Positions 10,967 through 21,840 of a stretch of DNA of 64,000 nt are shown here, piece after piece. Each line of letters starts with the position of its first letter. The first letter of the stretch is position 1. A model generated the notes under the pieces. It was not told the DNA's origin. It made no database searches and saw only the letters and a program-made list of their open reading frames with translations. The position numbers were made by a program, and so were the translations under genes. This DNA comes from Chlorokybus atmophyticus (taxonomy: Eukaryota > Streptophyta > Chlorokybophyceae > Chlorokybales > Chlorokybaceae), in contig RHPI01003129.1 of assembly GCA_009103225.1 (NCBI GenBank), positions 1 to 64,000 of the forward strand, written 5' to 3'.

Positions 10967-12549
10967 GGGGGCAGGTGAGTGCACACAAAACAATGGCTCT
11001 TGAGCTAGACGGGCCCTTGAACAGGCTGGGACTGTCCATCAAGGGATTGTCAAAGCAAGGGATGTTGAGCTTCACGGCGCTAATCCTCCGTTTAATGACA
11101 ACCTGCCAGTGGGGAAAGGACAAGTGTGCGTGTGCGTGTGAGCGTGCATGTACATTGTCGCACGCTTAATTGGCAGCAGCAAAGCAATATGCATGCTCAC
11201 AAACGTGCACGCACGTTAATGCACTTCCTAGGGGCATCCGAAGCTGATTGCCCGTGTGGTGCGTGTTTTATGTGTGCATGCGCATATGTGAGAGAGCGTG
11301 CGTGAGGCATAGACACACCCAAACGCAAACACCTATGGCCAGCAGGCTGGTGGCAGGCGTTGTGCACACAGGCAGCGGGCAACCCTCCTTGTTGCAGCTC
11401 CTCCTCCGGCCAACGAGCACAAAGGAATGGCAGCTGCTCAATGAGAGCATTGCAGCACTATCTCCTGCGCGAACATTATGACTTTGCCAACAATGTCTTA
11501 GGATTGCTTGCAGCTGAGTAGTTCGTAAATTGATAGTTAACCACTCAATGTAGCTCGAGTTGCAAGTTGAGCTACATGTGAGCTACACAGCATTAAGCAT
11601 TTAAGACAAGTGCGTGTATGAGCATGTGTGCATGCAGATGTGTGCTTTGACATGTGAAAGTGTTGTCTGTCGTGCTGATAGCTATCGTGTCGGCTGGTAC
11701 TCGATGATCACTTTCATAAAGTGTTCCGAGTCCTATTCCTTTGTGCATCGAGATAACGGCTCTGTTATCTTGAATGCTCAGCGGTAAGCAATGCCTTAGG
11801 CTCTACGCCTTTGCCTTGTGCACGCAAGTCAACCTGCTCACAATGCCGGCGGCGGACAAGGACAACGCATTCGCGTGGCCCCAGCGCTATGCTTGGCCAA
11901 TTAGAGGCGGGGCCTCAACTGTGGACGTGGCCTCTTCACAGCAAATGTGGGGGTGGAAGTAACCGTGCCGTGTTGGGGCGGCATAGTGGTGGCAATCCTA
12001 CCGCCCCCTCTCGTCCGATTGTCGACTGGCAATTGGCCTTGCTGGTACATACCAGCATAATGGTCACCTCTCCGTTGTCGTGACAACCCCGTACCTATGC
12101 GCAAGTATGGACCGACAGCAAAGGATAGGCCTGGCAGTTACTCTACCACGCCTTACTTCTGGATGGGCGGAGCAACGCAACGCTGGTGTCACCCCCGAAG
12201 GGTGGACTGCCCTGAATGCCCCCCTTCACGGATATGTATAGGGTTGTGCCAGACTGGTGTGTCCGGCTGCATACATAGGTGTGCGTGGTGTGAGCAACAA
12301 CGTTGTGCACGAGGTTGCCCTGCATTGCACCGCTTCGTGGTGCGCTGGCACATTAAGCTTCCACCTGACCCTGATGAGGATGCTAGCTCTTGTGTATAAC
12401 TGTTACATGTGCATTTGTAAGCTCGTGCTCTTTGTGCAGTGGAGAGATGCTGCCCGCTGTTTGTTTAAGACATGGTTGTGCTTCTAATGTAAAAAAGGAA
12501 TGTTGATTAGGACAAGAGCGAGCTCCCCTAACCCCCGCCAGTTGGCTCT
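10967..12549. other. No gene seen
   Basis: Short open frames only. The sequence is rich in TGTGCATGC-like low-complexity stretches. I found no LTR matching the 5' side of the neighbouring gypsy relic by eye. Confidence 0.45.
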
Positions 12550-12795
12550 TTACTGTCCTAAGTGGGCCAACTGTATCTGGCAGGCCTCACACGTCCAATC
12601 TCCTTTGGGCACCTTGTGCAGTGGCAACATGCACCATATGCGCCATCCCGCCACACGGCGGTCATTTATCAACATCTTTGCTTCCCCATCTACGCCTCCG
12701 TCAAGGTTGGGTAAATGACACAGAGCGCAGTTGTTCATCTGCTTGGTGCATGTTCTAGCATCTCTGCCCTCAAGTAGCAATACGCCGTTGCGCAC
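12550..12795 (-). pseudogene. PHD-finger-like segment after gypsy integrase
   Basis: The minus-strand frame reads NCALCHLP, then about 25 residues, then GWRIWCMLPLHKVPKGD followed by WTCEAC. The end matches the classical PHD pattern GWH..C..PPL..VPKGDW.C..C. Here the His is Arg and the middle CD.C pair is lost, so the finger is degenerate. It lies just downstream (in minus-strand sense) of the integrase end at 12801-13115, the position occupied by a chromodomain in chromoviruses. PHD fingers read histone H3 tails, so it may have served target-site choice (inference). Confidence 0.55.
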
Positions 12796-12800
12796 CTCCT

Positions 12801-13800
12801 TTACTCTCGAAATGATGTTGCTGGCATTGGTGTCCAGTGTGTCCTTGGTTTGCTTTGTAGGTAGACATAGTCTCCTAACCCAATTTTCTGCATGCGGGGC
12901 TTGTAGAACCCGCTGCGCACTTGAGCGTACCGCTGAGTGTCTTTATGCTGTGCAATGACCATGACGCGTCTGAATAGCTCAGCCCTTGTGATGAGCTTTT
13001 TGAAGAAGCTGCGCGAATTAAATAAAACTACAACAGCTTTTGCTGGCTTTTTGATGGAAGCCGGAAGCTGTGGATGGCGACCATATAGCAGAAAATATGG
13101 ACTATATGCCCCCAAGGCAGCCTGTATCTCGGCTTACCCTGCATCCCATCATAATCCATGGCAGCTGAAGGTCCCAATTGCTCTTATCATAACTGCGGCA
13201 ACATTTGCGCAGTCCCCCCTTCACAGTCTGCACCAACCTCGCAGTGAGTCCGTCAGTTTTGGGATGGTTGCGGTGCGTACGTTAATTATCAATGAAGCAG
13301 TCGCGTAGCAAGTCATCAAACTTGCCCCGAAACTTCGTGCTTCGGTATGTTAGCACCTCTGCACACCCACCGAATGCTCAACACTTGGTTAAGGAAAGCC
13401 TCCGTGATGGTGTCACTGTTTATGTTCACAAGTGGTGTGACCTCCACCCACTTGCTGAAATGTTCGATCATCACTAAGATGTAGCGATAACCTCTGTTGC
13501 TTATCGGTAGGTCTCCTGCCAGGTCCAAACTCCAACAATAAAACAACCCTTGGATGGGGAGTGGGTGAAGTTGTGGTTGCTTCATTTTTCAGCTGGCCTT
13601 CACCTTGTCACATTCCACGCATTGTTGTGCAATAGCAGCAACCATTGCGGCCACTCCTCACCAATACATCGTAATCACCAACGCCAGTGTGCGCTCGACT
13701 TCGAAGTGTCCCAATTGATGGTGCAGCTTGCGCACACTTTCTTCCTTGTCTTGCAGTATGGGCACCATTCTGGTGGTGCCGTCTTTCATTGTCTTGTGAA
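12801..13800 (-). pseudogene. Decayed Ty3/gypsy integrase
   Basis: In minus-strand order: the HHCC zinc-binding part near 13640-13740 (HHQLGHFEVERTLA...QQCVEC); the catalytic core at 13316-13585 (CWSLDLAGDLP...YILVMIEHFSKWVE) with the first Asp kept; NHPKTDGLTARLVQTVK near 13200-13260, where the family has DG..ER.vQTvK, so the catalytic Glu has become Arg; and the C-terminal part at 12801-13115 (YSPYFLLYGRHPQLP). Frames shift and stops interrupt throughout. Dead copy. Confidence 0.75.
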
Positions 13801-14149
13801 CCTTGTCGTCCTTCCAACTGTAGCTCTGAGAACGACGCCACATGCGATCCTGAGTCGGTGAACTCGCAGCTGGTGGGTGGGTTCCAGTCCTCAAGTATAT
13901 AAACGCATCCTCGTCTAGCCAGATGTCGCCTTGACAGTGTCATCTTCAGCGGGGATGACCCCCTCATCCTCTGCTGCTAGGCAGAGCGTGTCCCTACTGG
14001 TGGTGAGGATGTCAATTGCTTGCGCGTACTCAGTCGCACTTCCCGCAATAATAAGCGGTGCTACATCCGTAGCGACATGGGTGTCAAGCCCATCATCGTG
14101 TCGGGCCTCACTCTCATCTCTGATGTCAGCCATAAGGGTCCTGCTCAAT

Positions 14150-15250
14150 TCATCGGCCGTCCGTGTGTGCTAACCCCGCCTTGTGTTTTATGACAAAGTC
14201 ATACTCCTGTACAATCAATGCCCACCGAGCATGCTTTCAAAGGGAGTCCCTGTCAAGTGGCTGTTGGTGAGTAGCCACTTCAGCGCCTAATGGTCCGTCC
14301 AGCAGTGTGAAAAGCCTTCCAGAAAGGAAAGGCCGGAGTGCACCACTGCCCATACAGCTGCTAAACATTCTCCTTCATAAGAGCTGAAGTTGCCTTCAGC
14401 CTTGTTGTGGCTCCGGCTGGCGTAGGCCACCACGTATCCTGCTCTATCATCATCTTTGTACCAAAGCACAGCACCAATCCCAACTTACTCCAATCCGTGT
14501 GGAGGATATATTCTTTGTTGCAATCAGGTCTCCTCAGCATTTGCGCGTCACTGAGCTTCTTCCTGAGCAGTTCAAATGCTTGTTGGCAATCTTTATCCCA
14601 CTGCCAATGGTTCTCCCTCTGCAGCAGGTCATTCACGTCATTTAGGGTCTGATCAACTTGGTAAAGTTCTTTACATATCGACGGTAGTAGTTTGCCAACC
14701 TTAAGTGCTCTGGGCTTGCTCATGTCCATGGGTGCAGGTACTTGGCCCTTAGCATTTACCTTGGCTTTCTGCACTTGCACTCCCCAAGGTACAATCTCGT
14801 GTCCCAAGTATTGCACGGTGTCGGCTGCAAACTTGCACTTCTTAGGGTGACAGATCATTCCTGCGGCCTTAATTCTCTCAAACACTGCATCGAGATGTTT
14901 CAAGTGGTCCTCCACATTGTTGCTGAAGACCAGCCAACATTATCGATGTAACACCGCGTGAAGGGGAGTCCCCTCAGACCTCGATGTATCACTCTCTAAA
15001 AGACCGTTAGCTCGTTCTTCATGCCAAACGGCACTTTTCACTGGTACAGTGTGTGGCTACCCCAGAAAGCGGTTTTATGCTTGTCTTGCTCTGTAATGTT
15101 GATTCGGTGGAAGCCATCGCGCAAGTTAATAATGGTAAAGACCTTTGCGTTGGCGACATCGTCAAAGATGTCCTCTGCAGTAGGCATTGCATACCTACAT
15201 GTTTCCGTAGCTGCATTTGCAGGTCTAAAGTCCACACACATGTGCATCTG
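14150..15250 (-). pseudogene. Decayed Ty3/gypsy reverse transcriptase and RNase H
   Basis: The minus strand holds RT motifs MHMCVDFRPANAATETCRY...MPTAEDIFDDVANAKVFTIINLRDGFHRI at 15038-15247, KVPFGMKNEL near 15000-15030, and CYIDNVG near 14935-14950, where YxDD has become YIDN, losing a catalytic Asp. Then come thumb and RNase H (HLDAVFERIKAAGMICHPKKC...YLGHE; YVVAYASRSHNKAEGNFSSYEGECLAAVWAV) at 14287-14915. Several frames are used with in-frame stops. The order RT, RNase H, integrase along the minus strand is that of Ty3/gypsy. Confidence 0.8.
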
Positions 15251-15825
15251 CGTCCAGTTATTCTAAATCCTTCTTTCTAGGCATGACCACAGCAAACGCA
15301 TGGCTAGACATTAACTCTTCAATCAATCCAGCTTCCAGCGGTTTGTCACATTTTTGCTTTACTCCCTCTTTTTCCACTTAACTGAGTGGGTACTCTTTTG
15401 TTCAAATGGGCTCCTCCATTTCAACTTGGATATCCATCTCGTACCTGTTGCAGCGCCCCAACTCTTGCAAGTTGAAGGCGAAGGCTTTTCGGTGTTCCCT
15501 GAGCAATGTCAACACATTTTCTTTTTCTTCTGCTGTGTTCTCTTTGCTCCCAAAGCCCTAGGTGTTTGTAGACTCATCCACACTTTTTGCTGCAGCTGCT
15601 AACACTTGTAACAAAGCAGGCAAAATTGGTTACCCCTCAGTTCCATGGCCGTTGGGCCGTTTCCCACTCCTCAGCAACTGACTCGGTCTCCAACCGTTAG
15701 GTTGCTTTGACGAGACGCGTGCGCCTCTTGTGCTACCTCTTGGGCAGCCAAAGACACAGGCAAGATCCATACCAAGCTATTCGGATCCATGGCTTGGCCA
15801 AGCAGCTGTTGTTGCTGCTGGTTTG

Positions 15826-17008
15826 TTAGGCGGGTAAAATTGTGGCACCTAGTATAAAGCCCATGGCTCTCTCTCTCTCATCAGCAGTAGGTTCCTCCCA
15901 CTGGCTCGTCTTGTTGTTGTATACCATGCTATGCCCATGGTTGCAAAAAGCATAACTAGTAGGGTATGCGATCAGAGTGGGTAGCGCTCTCCGTGGCTTG
16001 CCCACCTTGTTGACAGAGTACTGTGGTAATCTGTCAACTTTCTGAACTGGCTGTGGCTTCGTCCCTTCTTCCAATATGTCGCTAACCAATAGCTGACCTG
16101 GTTGTCTGTATTCTTGCTGCACTTGCTTGAATAGCTCGGTCGGTGCTAGATTGGTCCAAAACACTTTTAACCGATGTGCGCGCGAACCAAACTGTGCCAC
16201 GTCAAACATGAGTTTCGGCACAATATTGACCTCATGATTTGATATTCATGCCGGACATGATCATGACGGTCGTCAACAGAAGGTACATCTTCAATCCGGT
16301 AGGCAAGGGGGTTGTCCTTGTGTGTAGCTTGCGACACCCGTAGCTTGCAAACTAGCTCCCCAAACAACTTAAACCGAGGGTTTTCCAATCCTTTCCCAAC
16401 TCCTGCTCTGGAATGTCCTTGGCATTCCTATTCAGCGATTACCATGTCGATGAGTCCTACTGCAGACAGGTGTGCTGCTGTGACCAACCGTATGTCAAAA
16501 GGCATTGCCTTCAAACTCCCTTTCAACGCACTCTGTGGCAACAGGTGTGGATACTTCTTAGATCATGGAAGCATGATGTGCAGCGCTCTGCTGCGCCACA
16601 GGGTGCGGGTCCACATACACGTACTGCCGTACTTTAACATCAGCATTCAATGTTGCAGCTAACCCACTTGCCATGCCCGTAAAGAATTCTACAAAACGGT
16701 TACCTTCTTCGGGTACACTCCAATGGATAGCATCGGCTTCAAGGTAGCTGTGGCAACGGCACCCCCTCGGGTCTTTCTGCAGGTGGCAACGCGTGAAACC
16801 CCTTCGCCCATGCCCCTTCTACCTTGCGCAATGCTTCGGAGCGCCGTGTGCGCAGCTTCTTGTAGACAAGCTCTACACCCGCAGCTTGCTCTTCAGTAAG
16901 TGTTATTGCTGTCTTTGTTCCCAACTCCTCGATGGAGGCAGTGTGAACTTCCTGTTCATATTGCTCCCACAACTCTCTGATGGATGGCAGCTTCGTGTAG
17001 CATGCCAT
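15826..17008 (-). pseudogene. 5' part of the decayed gypsy element (gag/protease region)
   Basis: Minus-strand open segments at 16739-17008 (MACYTKLPSIRELWEQYEQEV...), 16167-16388 and 15826-16221 lie upstream of the RT relic in the place of gag and protease. The last ends EEPTADERERAMGF, a short motif that recalls, from memory, the helix of C5-methylase-like proteins (MGFP) and of some algal retroelement polyproteins. I could not identify a clear protease D[ST]G motif or a zinc knuckle. Confidence 0.4.
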
Positions 17009-17039
17009 GTAACGCGGGGCTTGGCCGCTTAGGCCATAG

Positions 17040-17618
17040 TAGCAAAAGTTGCTAATATGAGAGGATGTGTATTGCTTATTACACAGGGGTTTTTACGCGC
17101 GGACCAGTCGAATGCGGCGCGCAGACTATGTCTGGCACGGCTTAGCGTACCAGTGTCGCGACTGGTCCGGCGTGATTGGACCACCGATGGTTCGGCCCTG
17201 GAGCCCACCGATATGGTCCGAATGAATGGACCGGGGCTGGTCAGGTGTCCCGCGGCTTGTAAATCGGTACAGCACTGGTCAGCACGCGGCCAATGAGCCA
17301 GGGCAGCACTGGTACAGAACGCATGTAATGTACGGACCAATCATGGTGCGCATGAGCAGGACCATGCTGCAATGGTATGGTTGTAAGCGGCCCTCGTAGA
17401 TCATGCATGGTCCCGGATCAGCACTCAACAACTGCCAAGCACTGGCTGAGAAGATTATGGACCAGAATTGGAGCGGTGCATTGGCATCAACATGGAAGAG
17501 AATGTTTGATATCTTGCCTGGGCACGATGACACATCTCACCTGGTTCTTTGCACCCAAGGTCACGTGTACCAATGCTAAACGAATAGCACGCACTGGGCT
17601 GCATGGTCCCCTGTCCAT
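17040..17618. other. GGTCC/GGACC-rich stretch, no gene
   Basis: Rich in short inverted motifs (GGACCAGTCG, CTGGTCCGG, TCATGCATGGTCCC). The same motifs return at 28020-28330 and 8700-8830, suggesting fragments of one repeat family. No coding evidence. Confidence 0.4.
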
Positions 17619-17720
17619 TTGCTAGGGTTTGGGGCTGCAATCGCGGCGGCAACGGCGGCGGCGGCGGTGGCAATATCCTGTGGGGCAGCTGGTTTGGTGG
17701 GCAATACGCATGCACCCAGC

Positions 17721-18029
17721 ATGGCTGACCGGAAAGCAGCTGATATCGTCAAAAGACTTTATCAGTTTATGAGACTCAAGCTACCTGCAGTCAACCTTGC
17801 AGCTTTGCGCAAGTGGAAGCAGCGTTCCAAGTTGGTTGTCAACGCAATGCAAGGTCTCCTATGTCAAAAGAACTTGGAGTTGAGTCAAAGAGAGCAAGCT
17901 CTTGCCCGCAGAGAAGCTTTGGTGTCTAAACTATTGGCTGGCAGCGGCCTCGCTGGTGACAACGCGTCCCCAATGAAGGTGGATGGGCAGGCAGACCCCT
18001 CACTCAAGTATCATCCTTGCCCCCACTAG
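17721..18029 (+). CDS. Hypothetical basic helical protein or exon
   Basis: From the Met at 17721 the frame encodes about 102 residues (MADRKAADIVKRLYQ... LSQREQALARREALVSK) ending at TAG. The composition is basic and strongly helical, with a possible short coiled coil. The open frame extends upstream through an alanine-rich stretch (17619-17720) translated from GCGGCG repeats, which I do not trust. It matches no family I recognise, and may be an exon of a larger gene or of a transposable element. Confidence 0.35.
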   Translation: MADRKAADIVKRLYQFMRLKLPAVNLAALRKWKQRSKLVVNAMQGLLCQKNLELSQREQALARREALVSKLLAGSGLAGDNASPMKVDGQADPSLKYHPCPH

Positions 18030-18289
18030 CTAGCTTTCAAGCCTGGTTGTTTGCGACACGGCTAGCACAGAATTTATGACAGCAGTTATTAAGCGCCTAA
18101 TATAACTCCCTGCAGGCCAGCTTCAGTAACTCAGCTTGCTGCTCACCCCCCTGCAACCGCTGGCTAGCCATCCACTTCTCATTCCCCTCTACTACCGGCT
18201 GCTGAAGCTGGAGGTGGCTCATTTGCCGACGAGCCATTGGATCATGTGGAGAGCCAGCAGTAGCAGCGTCAAGTGATCTGCAACTGCAC

Positions 18290-18535
18290 TGCCAGTGGAT
18301 GCCGCGGCATGGTAAGCAGTGCGGTTTGTGACCTAAGCAATCCATTGCTATGACCCAAAGTCTCATAGGCACTGTCCAGTGTCTGCGTCTTACGCAATCC
18401 ATTGCTGACCTGAAGTCTCATAGGCACAGCAAAGGAAGGCATAACTCGTAGGCACTGTCCAGTGCCTTTTACTTATGCCGTCCATTGCTGTGACCAAAAA
18501 ACTAACATCACATGTCATCCTTAGGCACTGGTCAG
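18290..18535 (-). repeat. Array of ~60-bp repeats, left (inverted) copy
   Basis: About three to four units containing TAGGCACTGTCCAGTGCC-like cores followed by AAGTCTCATAGGCAC and CAATCCATTGCTGTGACC. Read on the minus strand these are the same units as at 22155-22485: CACTGGACAGTGCCTATGAG, a GACTTTAGGTC-like part, GCAGCAATGGATTGCATAA. The core CACTGTCCAGTG is a near-palindrome. See the paired entry. Confidence 0.8.
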
Positions 18536-18923
18536 TCCGGACTTTGACACAGCTATGCGCTCGTGTGTCTTGCTTGTCTGTTTTGGTAGCGTGGTGACAT
18601 GGATTGGTGTTTATTGCTTGCTGTCTAACCAAGCTCTGTCATCATAGACGGTGGGCGAAGCAGCAAGGGCGCACCGTGCAGTTGACCTGGCAGTTGCTGC
18701 AAGCAGGTGGGCACCACCTATTCCCCCTAGTCAACCTCCCGAGCTCAGCCAACCATTTGAGTCTGCTACCAAAAAGTGGCTTAATATCTTCCTAAAGATC
18801 GTGACAGCCCTGAAATATTCTGGTGTCTAGGTTACTCTCGTCAATGAGATCATGAAGCGCATCTTTGGCTAAATAATTTCTGTTGTCAAGCTGACCTTTA
18901 AGGTTTCTATTGGACAGGAGCAG

Positions 18924-19217
18924 TTGCGGGATGACATTGCCAGCCTCATAGGCGACACAATGACGCACATCCCTGTCGCGGATGAGCTGCTAACAGATAT
19001 TGCCGCCGTGGATAAACTATTGACCTCGCTCGGCGTGCCTGTTCTTCAGCGCCTGACCGATCGTCTAACATGCAAGTACTTGTTTGATGGACCTTATCCC
19101 ACATCCAATGAAGATGATGAGGACTGGGAATCGATGCAGTTCAGTAACAAACTGCCAGACATCATGTGCTTCATGGTCCAGATAATGAGCAGCAATGTGA
19201 AAAGAATTCTCATATGA
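18924..19217 (+). CDS. Hypothetical protein (97 aa)
   Basis: Open frame with good protein character: RDDIASLIGDTMTHIPVADE then LLTDIAAVDKLLTSLG, an acidic NEDDEDWESM segment, and a TGA at 19215-19217. No family recognised. The frame continues open upstream (GQEQLRDDI), so the first codons and any upstream exon are uncertain. Its 3' end overlaps the end of the minus-strand frame at 19210-19545 by 8 bp, so the two would be convergent. Confidence 0.4.
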   Translation: MRDDIASLIGDTMTHIPVADELLTDIAAVDKLLTSLGVPVLQRLTDRLTCKYLFDGPYPTSNEDDEDWESMQFSNKLPDIMCFMVQIMSSNVKRILI

Positions 19218-19545
19218 CTAGTCTTTGTGCTTTAGAGCTTGCTATTGCTTCTTGGAACTTGATGATGATTTCGTCCAGCGAGGTAGTGCCAGCACGTCCG
19301 GAAAACCGCAGGGACATGGTTGAGCTGGAAGACTCCATCTCGTAGTCGTCACTGTAGGACGAGAGTGGGGAAGCTCGATGACGAGGAGTGGACAGGAACG
19401 GAGTGAAGCCGGAGACAGAACGCGAGCCTCTGCTGCTGCGATCGTTGCTCCCGTCACTGGTCCAGTTGTATGTGAGATTGGAGGTTGCGCTCCAGCTGCT
19501 GAGGTCACCCTCGTCCATTAAAGACAACGGGGTGGGCCTGCTCAT
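19210..19545 (-). CDS. Hypothetical Ser-rich protein (111 aa)
   Basis: Starting at the Met at 19545 (MSRPTPLSLMDEGDLSSW), the minus-strand frame encodes a serine/arginine-rich middle (SNDRSSRGSRSVSGF, SSYSDDYEMESSSSTMSLRF) and a helical tail (TTSLDEIIIKFQEAIASSK). This looks like a low-complexity regulatory protein rather than chance sequence, but I recognise no family. It may belong to the block bounded by the inverted repeat arrays. Confidence 0.4.
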   Translation of the reverse strand: MSRPTPLSLMDEGDLSSWSATSNLTYNWTSDGSNDRSSRGSRSVSGFTPFLSTPRHRASPLSSYSDDYEMESSSSTMSLRFSGRAGTTSLDEIIIKFQEAIASSKAQRLVI

Positions 19546-19796
19546 ACAGCTAGTCCACAGATGAAGTGTATGCAGGGTAGAGCGTTTGTGCTCTACTGCC
19601 TGTCTCGATGCCGCTACCACTCACCACACTAGTGCTTGTGTGCGCACTATGTGATGACAATGATAACAAATGCACAAGGATGTGTCCCGAGATACAGACT
19701 GCACTATCTTATGCAAAATGCGACGCACTCACTTGAGCAAAGAGGGTGACATTGTGAATCAACAAGCCACTACTAAAAAGTAGTGCTGTTTCCACA

Positions 19797-20105
19797 GTTC
19801 TTTGCATGAGCGGAACATGTGTTACACTGTTAAGGGAAGTGAATGAGCAAGCAACACATGGATACTATGCTTTTATTGATGCCAATAAGCACACTGCAAC
19901 CAAGCACACCAAGCTCATAGCAATGATAGGCACGATGCACACGAGCATGCATAGGTTCTCACACGTTGAGGGGTTTCTTGATAACCGGGACAGTGTGTTT
20001 GTAGTCCAAGTTGCTTCACAAGCTCTTAGCTTTCTCACTCACAGTATCACCAGCTGATTCGGTGAACACCGTGACTACTTATACAAATCAAGTCACGACT
20101 GTTCA
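19797..20105. repeat. Dispersed repeat, copy 2 (partner at 7565-7880)
   Basis: Shares TTTGCATGAGCGGA, GTGAATGAGCAAGCAACACATG, TCACACGTTGAGGGGTTTCTTG and CACAGTATCACCAGC with 7565-7880, in the same order and orientation. An 83-codon plus-strand frame at 19806-20057 falls inside it and is probably not an independent gene. Confidence 0.55.
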
Positions 20106-20261
20106 TGACATAAGCTAATGGTCATATCGAGGCTATTTCTACAGCAATCCTCACTCAATATAGAACACAACTGACAACTGAACAGACAACTGAACAGCTA
20201 CGTGCGGTGCCTATGTAGGCTTTGGTTGTGAGCTACTCTAAAGTCATGACCTAGCTATTGG

Positions 20262-20648
20262 TCAGTGACGCGCGCGAGTTGGTATGCTGGTAGGCCGGGC
20301 GATGGTTTCAATGTAGGCATGCTCGATGAAGGCTGGTATGCGCGGCAATAGGCATGACAATCTGCTGTCTCTCTGCCGCCCTGGTTGGTGCGTCTGCGCA
20401 TGTACCTGCAATATTTTATGTGCAAGTGCTGCGCAATCCGTGCAGTCTTGGTGTGTGTGGTTTCTGGACGCCCGTTGGACTTTTGCAGTCCCGCCTTTAC
20501 GTTTGTTCTGCAGTAGGGACAGTGCCCATAGAAAATTCGCTGGTGTGAGGCTGCCTTCGAGTCTCCTCCGACGTGTTGACGATGCCGCCGACACGGTTGG
20601 GATGTCATCATCCATGGTGGTACTTAGCTTGCTGATCTCTGCAATCAC
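20262..20648 (-). CDS. Hypothetical reading frame (128 aa)
   Basis: Minus-strand frame beginning MIAEISKLSTTMDDDIPTVS, basic, followed by NFLWALSLLQNKRKGG and a Cys/His-containing HTHQDCTDCAAL. Low confidence: no homology recognised, and the last third looks non-coding. Confidence 0.25.
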   Translation of the reverse strand: MIAEISKLSTTMDDDIPTVSAASSTRRRRLEGSLTPANFLWALSLLQNKRKGGTAKVQRASRNHTHQDCTDCAALAHKILQVHAQTHQPGRQRDSRLSCLLPRIPAFIEHAYIETIARPTSIPTRARH

Positions 20649-20869
20649 TTGCTCTGCGCTACACTCTTATACAAGACAAGCCAGCACTCCGCTGCCATAA
20701 CTCCGCCAGCACCGCCAAAGCTACTTTGGGCACACCAAACATCAGGCTGGCGGCGTCACAAGCGACCGCACAGGCCGCTCCGATGAACCCACACAGACGC
20801 TGGGAAGAAATTTACTGGGAAGTTTTTTGTTGTCAGCTTTTGGCAGTGTTTTGTTCGTTTGCGCGTGCG

Positions 20870-20975
20870 TTGCGCGCAGTATAACTTCGGCACTGGTTAT
20901 CGCAGCAGCATTGTTGTGAGCATGCGTTGTGCGTTGTGCGCAGTATAACTTCGGCACTGGTTATCGCTGCATTGT
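20870..20975. repeat. Short tandem duplication
   Basis: GCGCAGTATAACTTCGGCACTGGTTATCGC occurs twice (near 20875 and 20938), about 63 bp apart in direct orientation, with GCATTGTTG after each. Confidence 0.8.
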
Positions 20976-21303
20976 TGAGGATATTCTTGTATCCGGTCAG
21001 CTTGCCCTATGGATAAGAATAGCCGCGAGAAGATTCGGGCGCAAGAAGGTTCCAGTTGAGAAAGGTCCAGGCGAGGACTTCAGTCGAGAAGGTTCCAGGC
21101 GCGGAGTCGAGTCCGGAGTCTAGAGACTTCCAGGCGCTGTAGAAGAAACGTTGTAGCTCGGTGGTTACGTCATTGTATGGCACGTGTCATAACTTGTTGG
21201 AAAGCTCTTGAAAGTAGCTACGTGGTGCAACTTGAAGCGCAGGAATCGGTTGAGTGTAAAAGTCGTGGTGGCTTCTAGAGTAGACAGGTGCAGAACTGGC
21301 GGG

Positions 21304-21310
21304 TATATAA
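21304..21310 (+). promoter_or_regulatory. TATA box upstream of the 21522 frame
   Basis: TATATAA sits in GGGTATATAAGCCCGC, about 212 bp before the ATG at 21522, in sequence with no other function. Consistent with a pol II core promoter or an LTR. Confidence 0.4.
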
Positions 21311-21521
21311 GCCCGCGGTATGACTTTGTTGTAATCCTTAGAAAGCCTTTTGGATCAGCCTTGTGTGTATGCTCTGGTAAAGTGTGTGTACTTGTGCTTG
21401 CACCAACTCCATGCATGGTCAGTAGTGTCTGAATCTCAACATGCATTAAGTCACGTGCTGTAGACTACTGTGTGAGCCTTTTGTCATAGGGAAGCTGAGG
21501 TGCTTTGTGCATAGTGTAACA

Positions 21522-21840
21522 ATGGTGACCGCAGTGCCTTCGGCCAGCCAAGTGTTCAACCCTAGCAACATCGGCCAGAAAACTGGGGACAGGTTCCTGA
21601 GGGATAACCTTTCCTCTGTGCACCCCACCCATGTGCAAAATATGGACAAGTTCACCAACAAGCTGAAGCAATGGGAGCAGATCCGTGGTCTAGGTTGGAA
21701 GGAGGTGAAATTCGACAAGCGGAGCACGGATCCTGCAGCGCAGGCCAGGATTGCCATGCATGAGAGGTTCTACGAGGAGTTAAAGCCGGAGCTGGAGCCT
21801 TTGGTGTTTGAGGAAGGCATAGAGCTCCGCATGTTCAAAG
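21522..21840 (+). CDS. Hypothetical first exon
   Basis: The ATG at 21522 (context TAACAATGG) opens a frame MVTAVPSASQVFNPSNIGQK...WEQIRGLGWKEVKFDKRS... ELEPLVFEEGIELRMFK with convincing charged, globular character. It is followed at 21841 by GTCAGTTG, a possible donor, after which the frame degenerates until TAG at 22005. I find no second exon before the repeat array at 22155. It could be a gag-like or host gene fragment; no family recognised. Confidence 0.4.

Noticed and set aside
10648-11169. Open frames spanning the 208-bp N gap
   Set aside because: Most of their length is unknown sequence.
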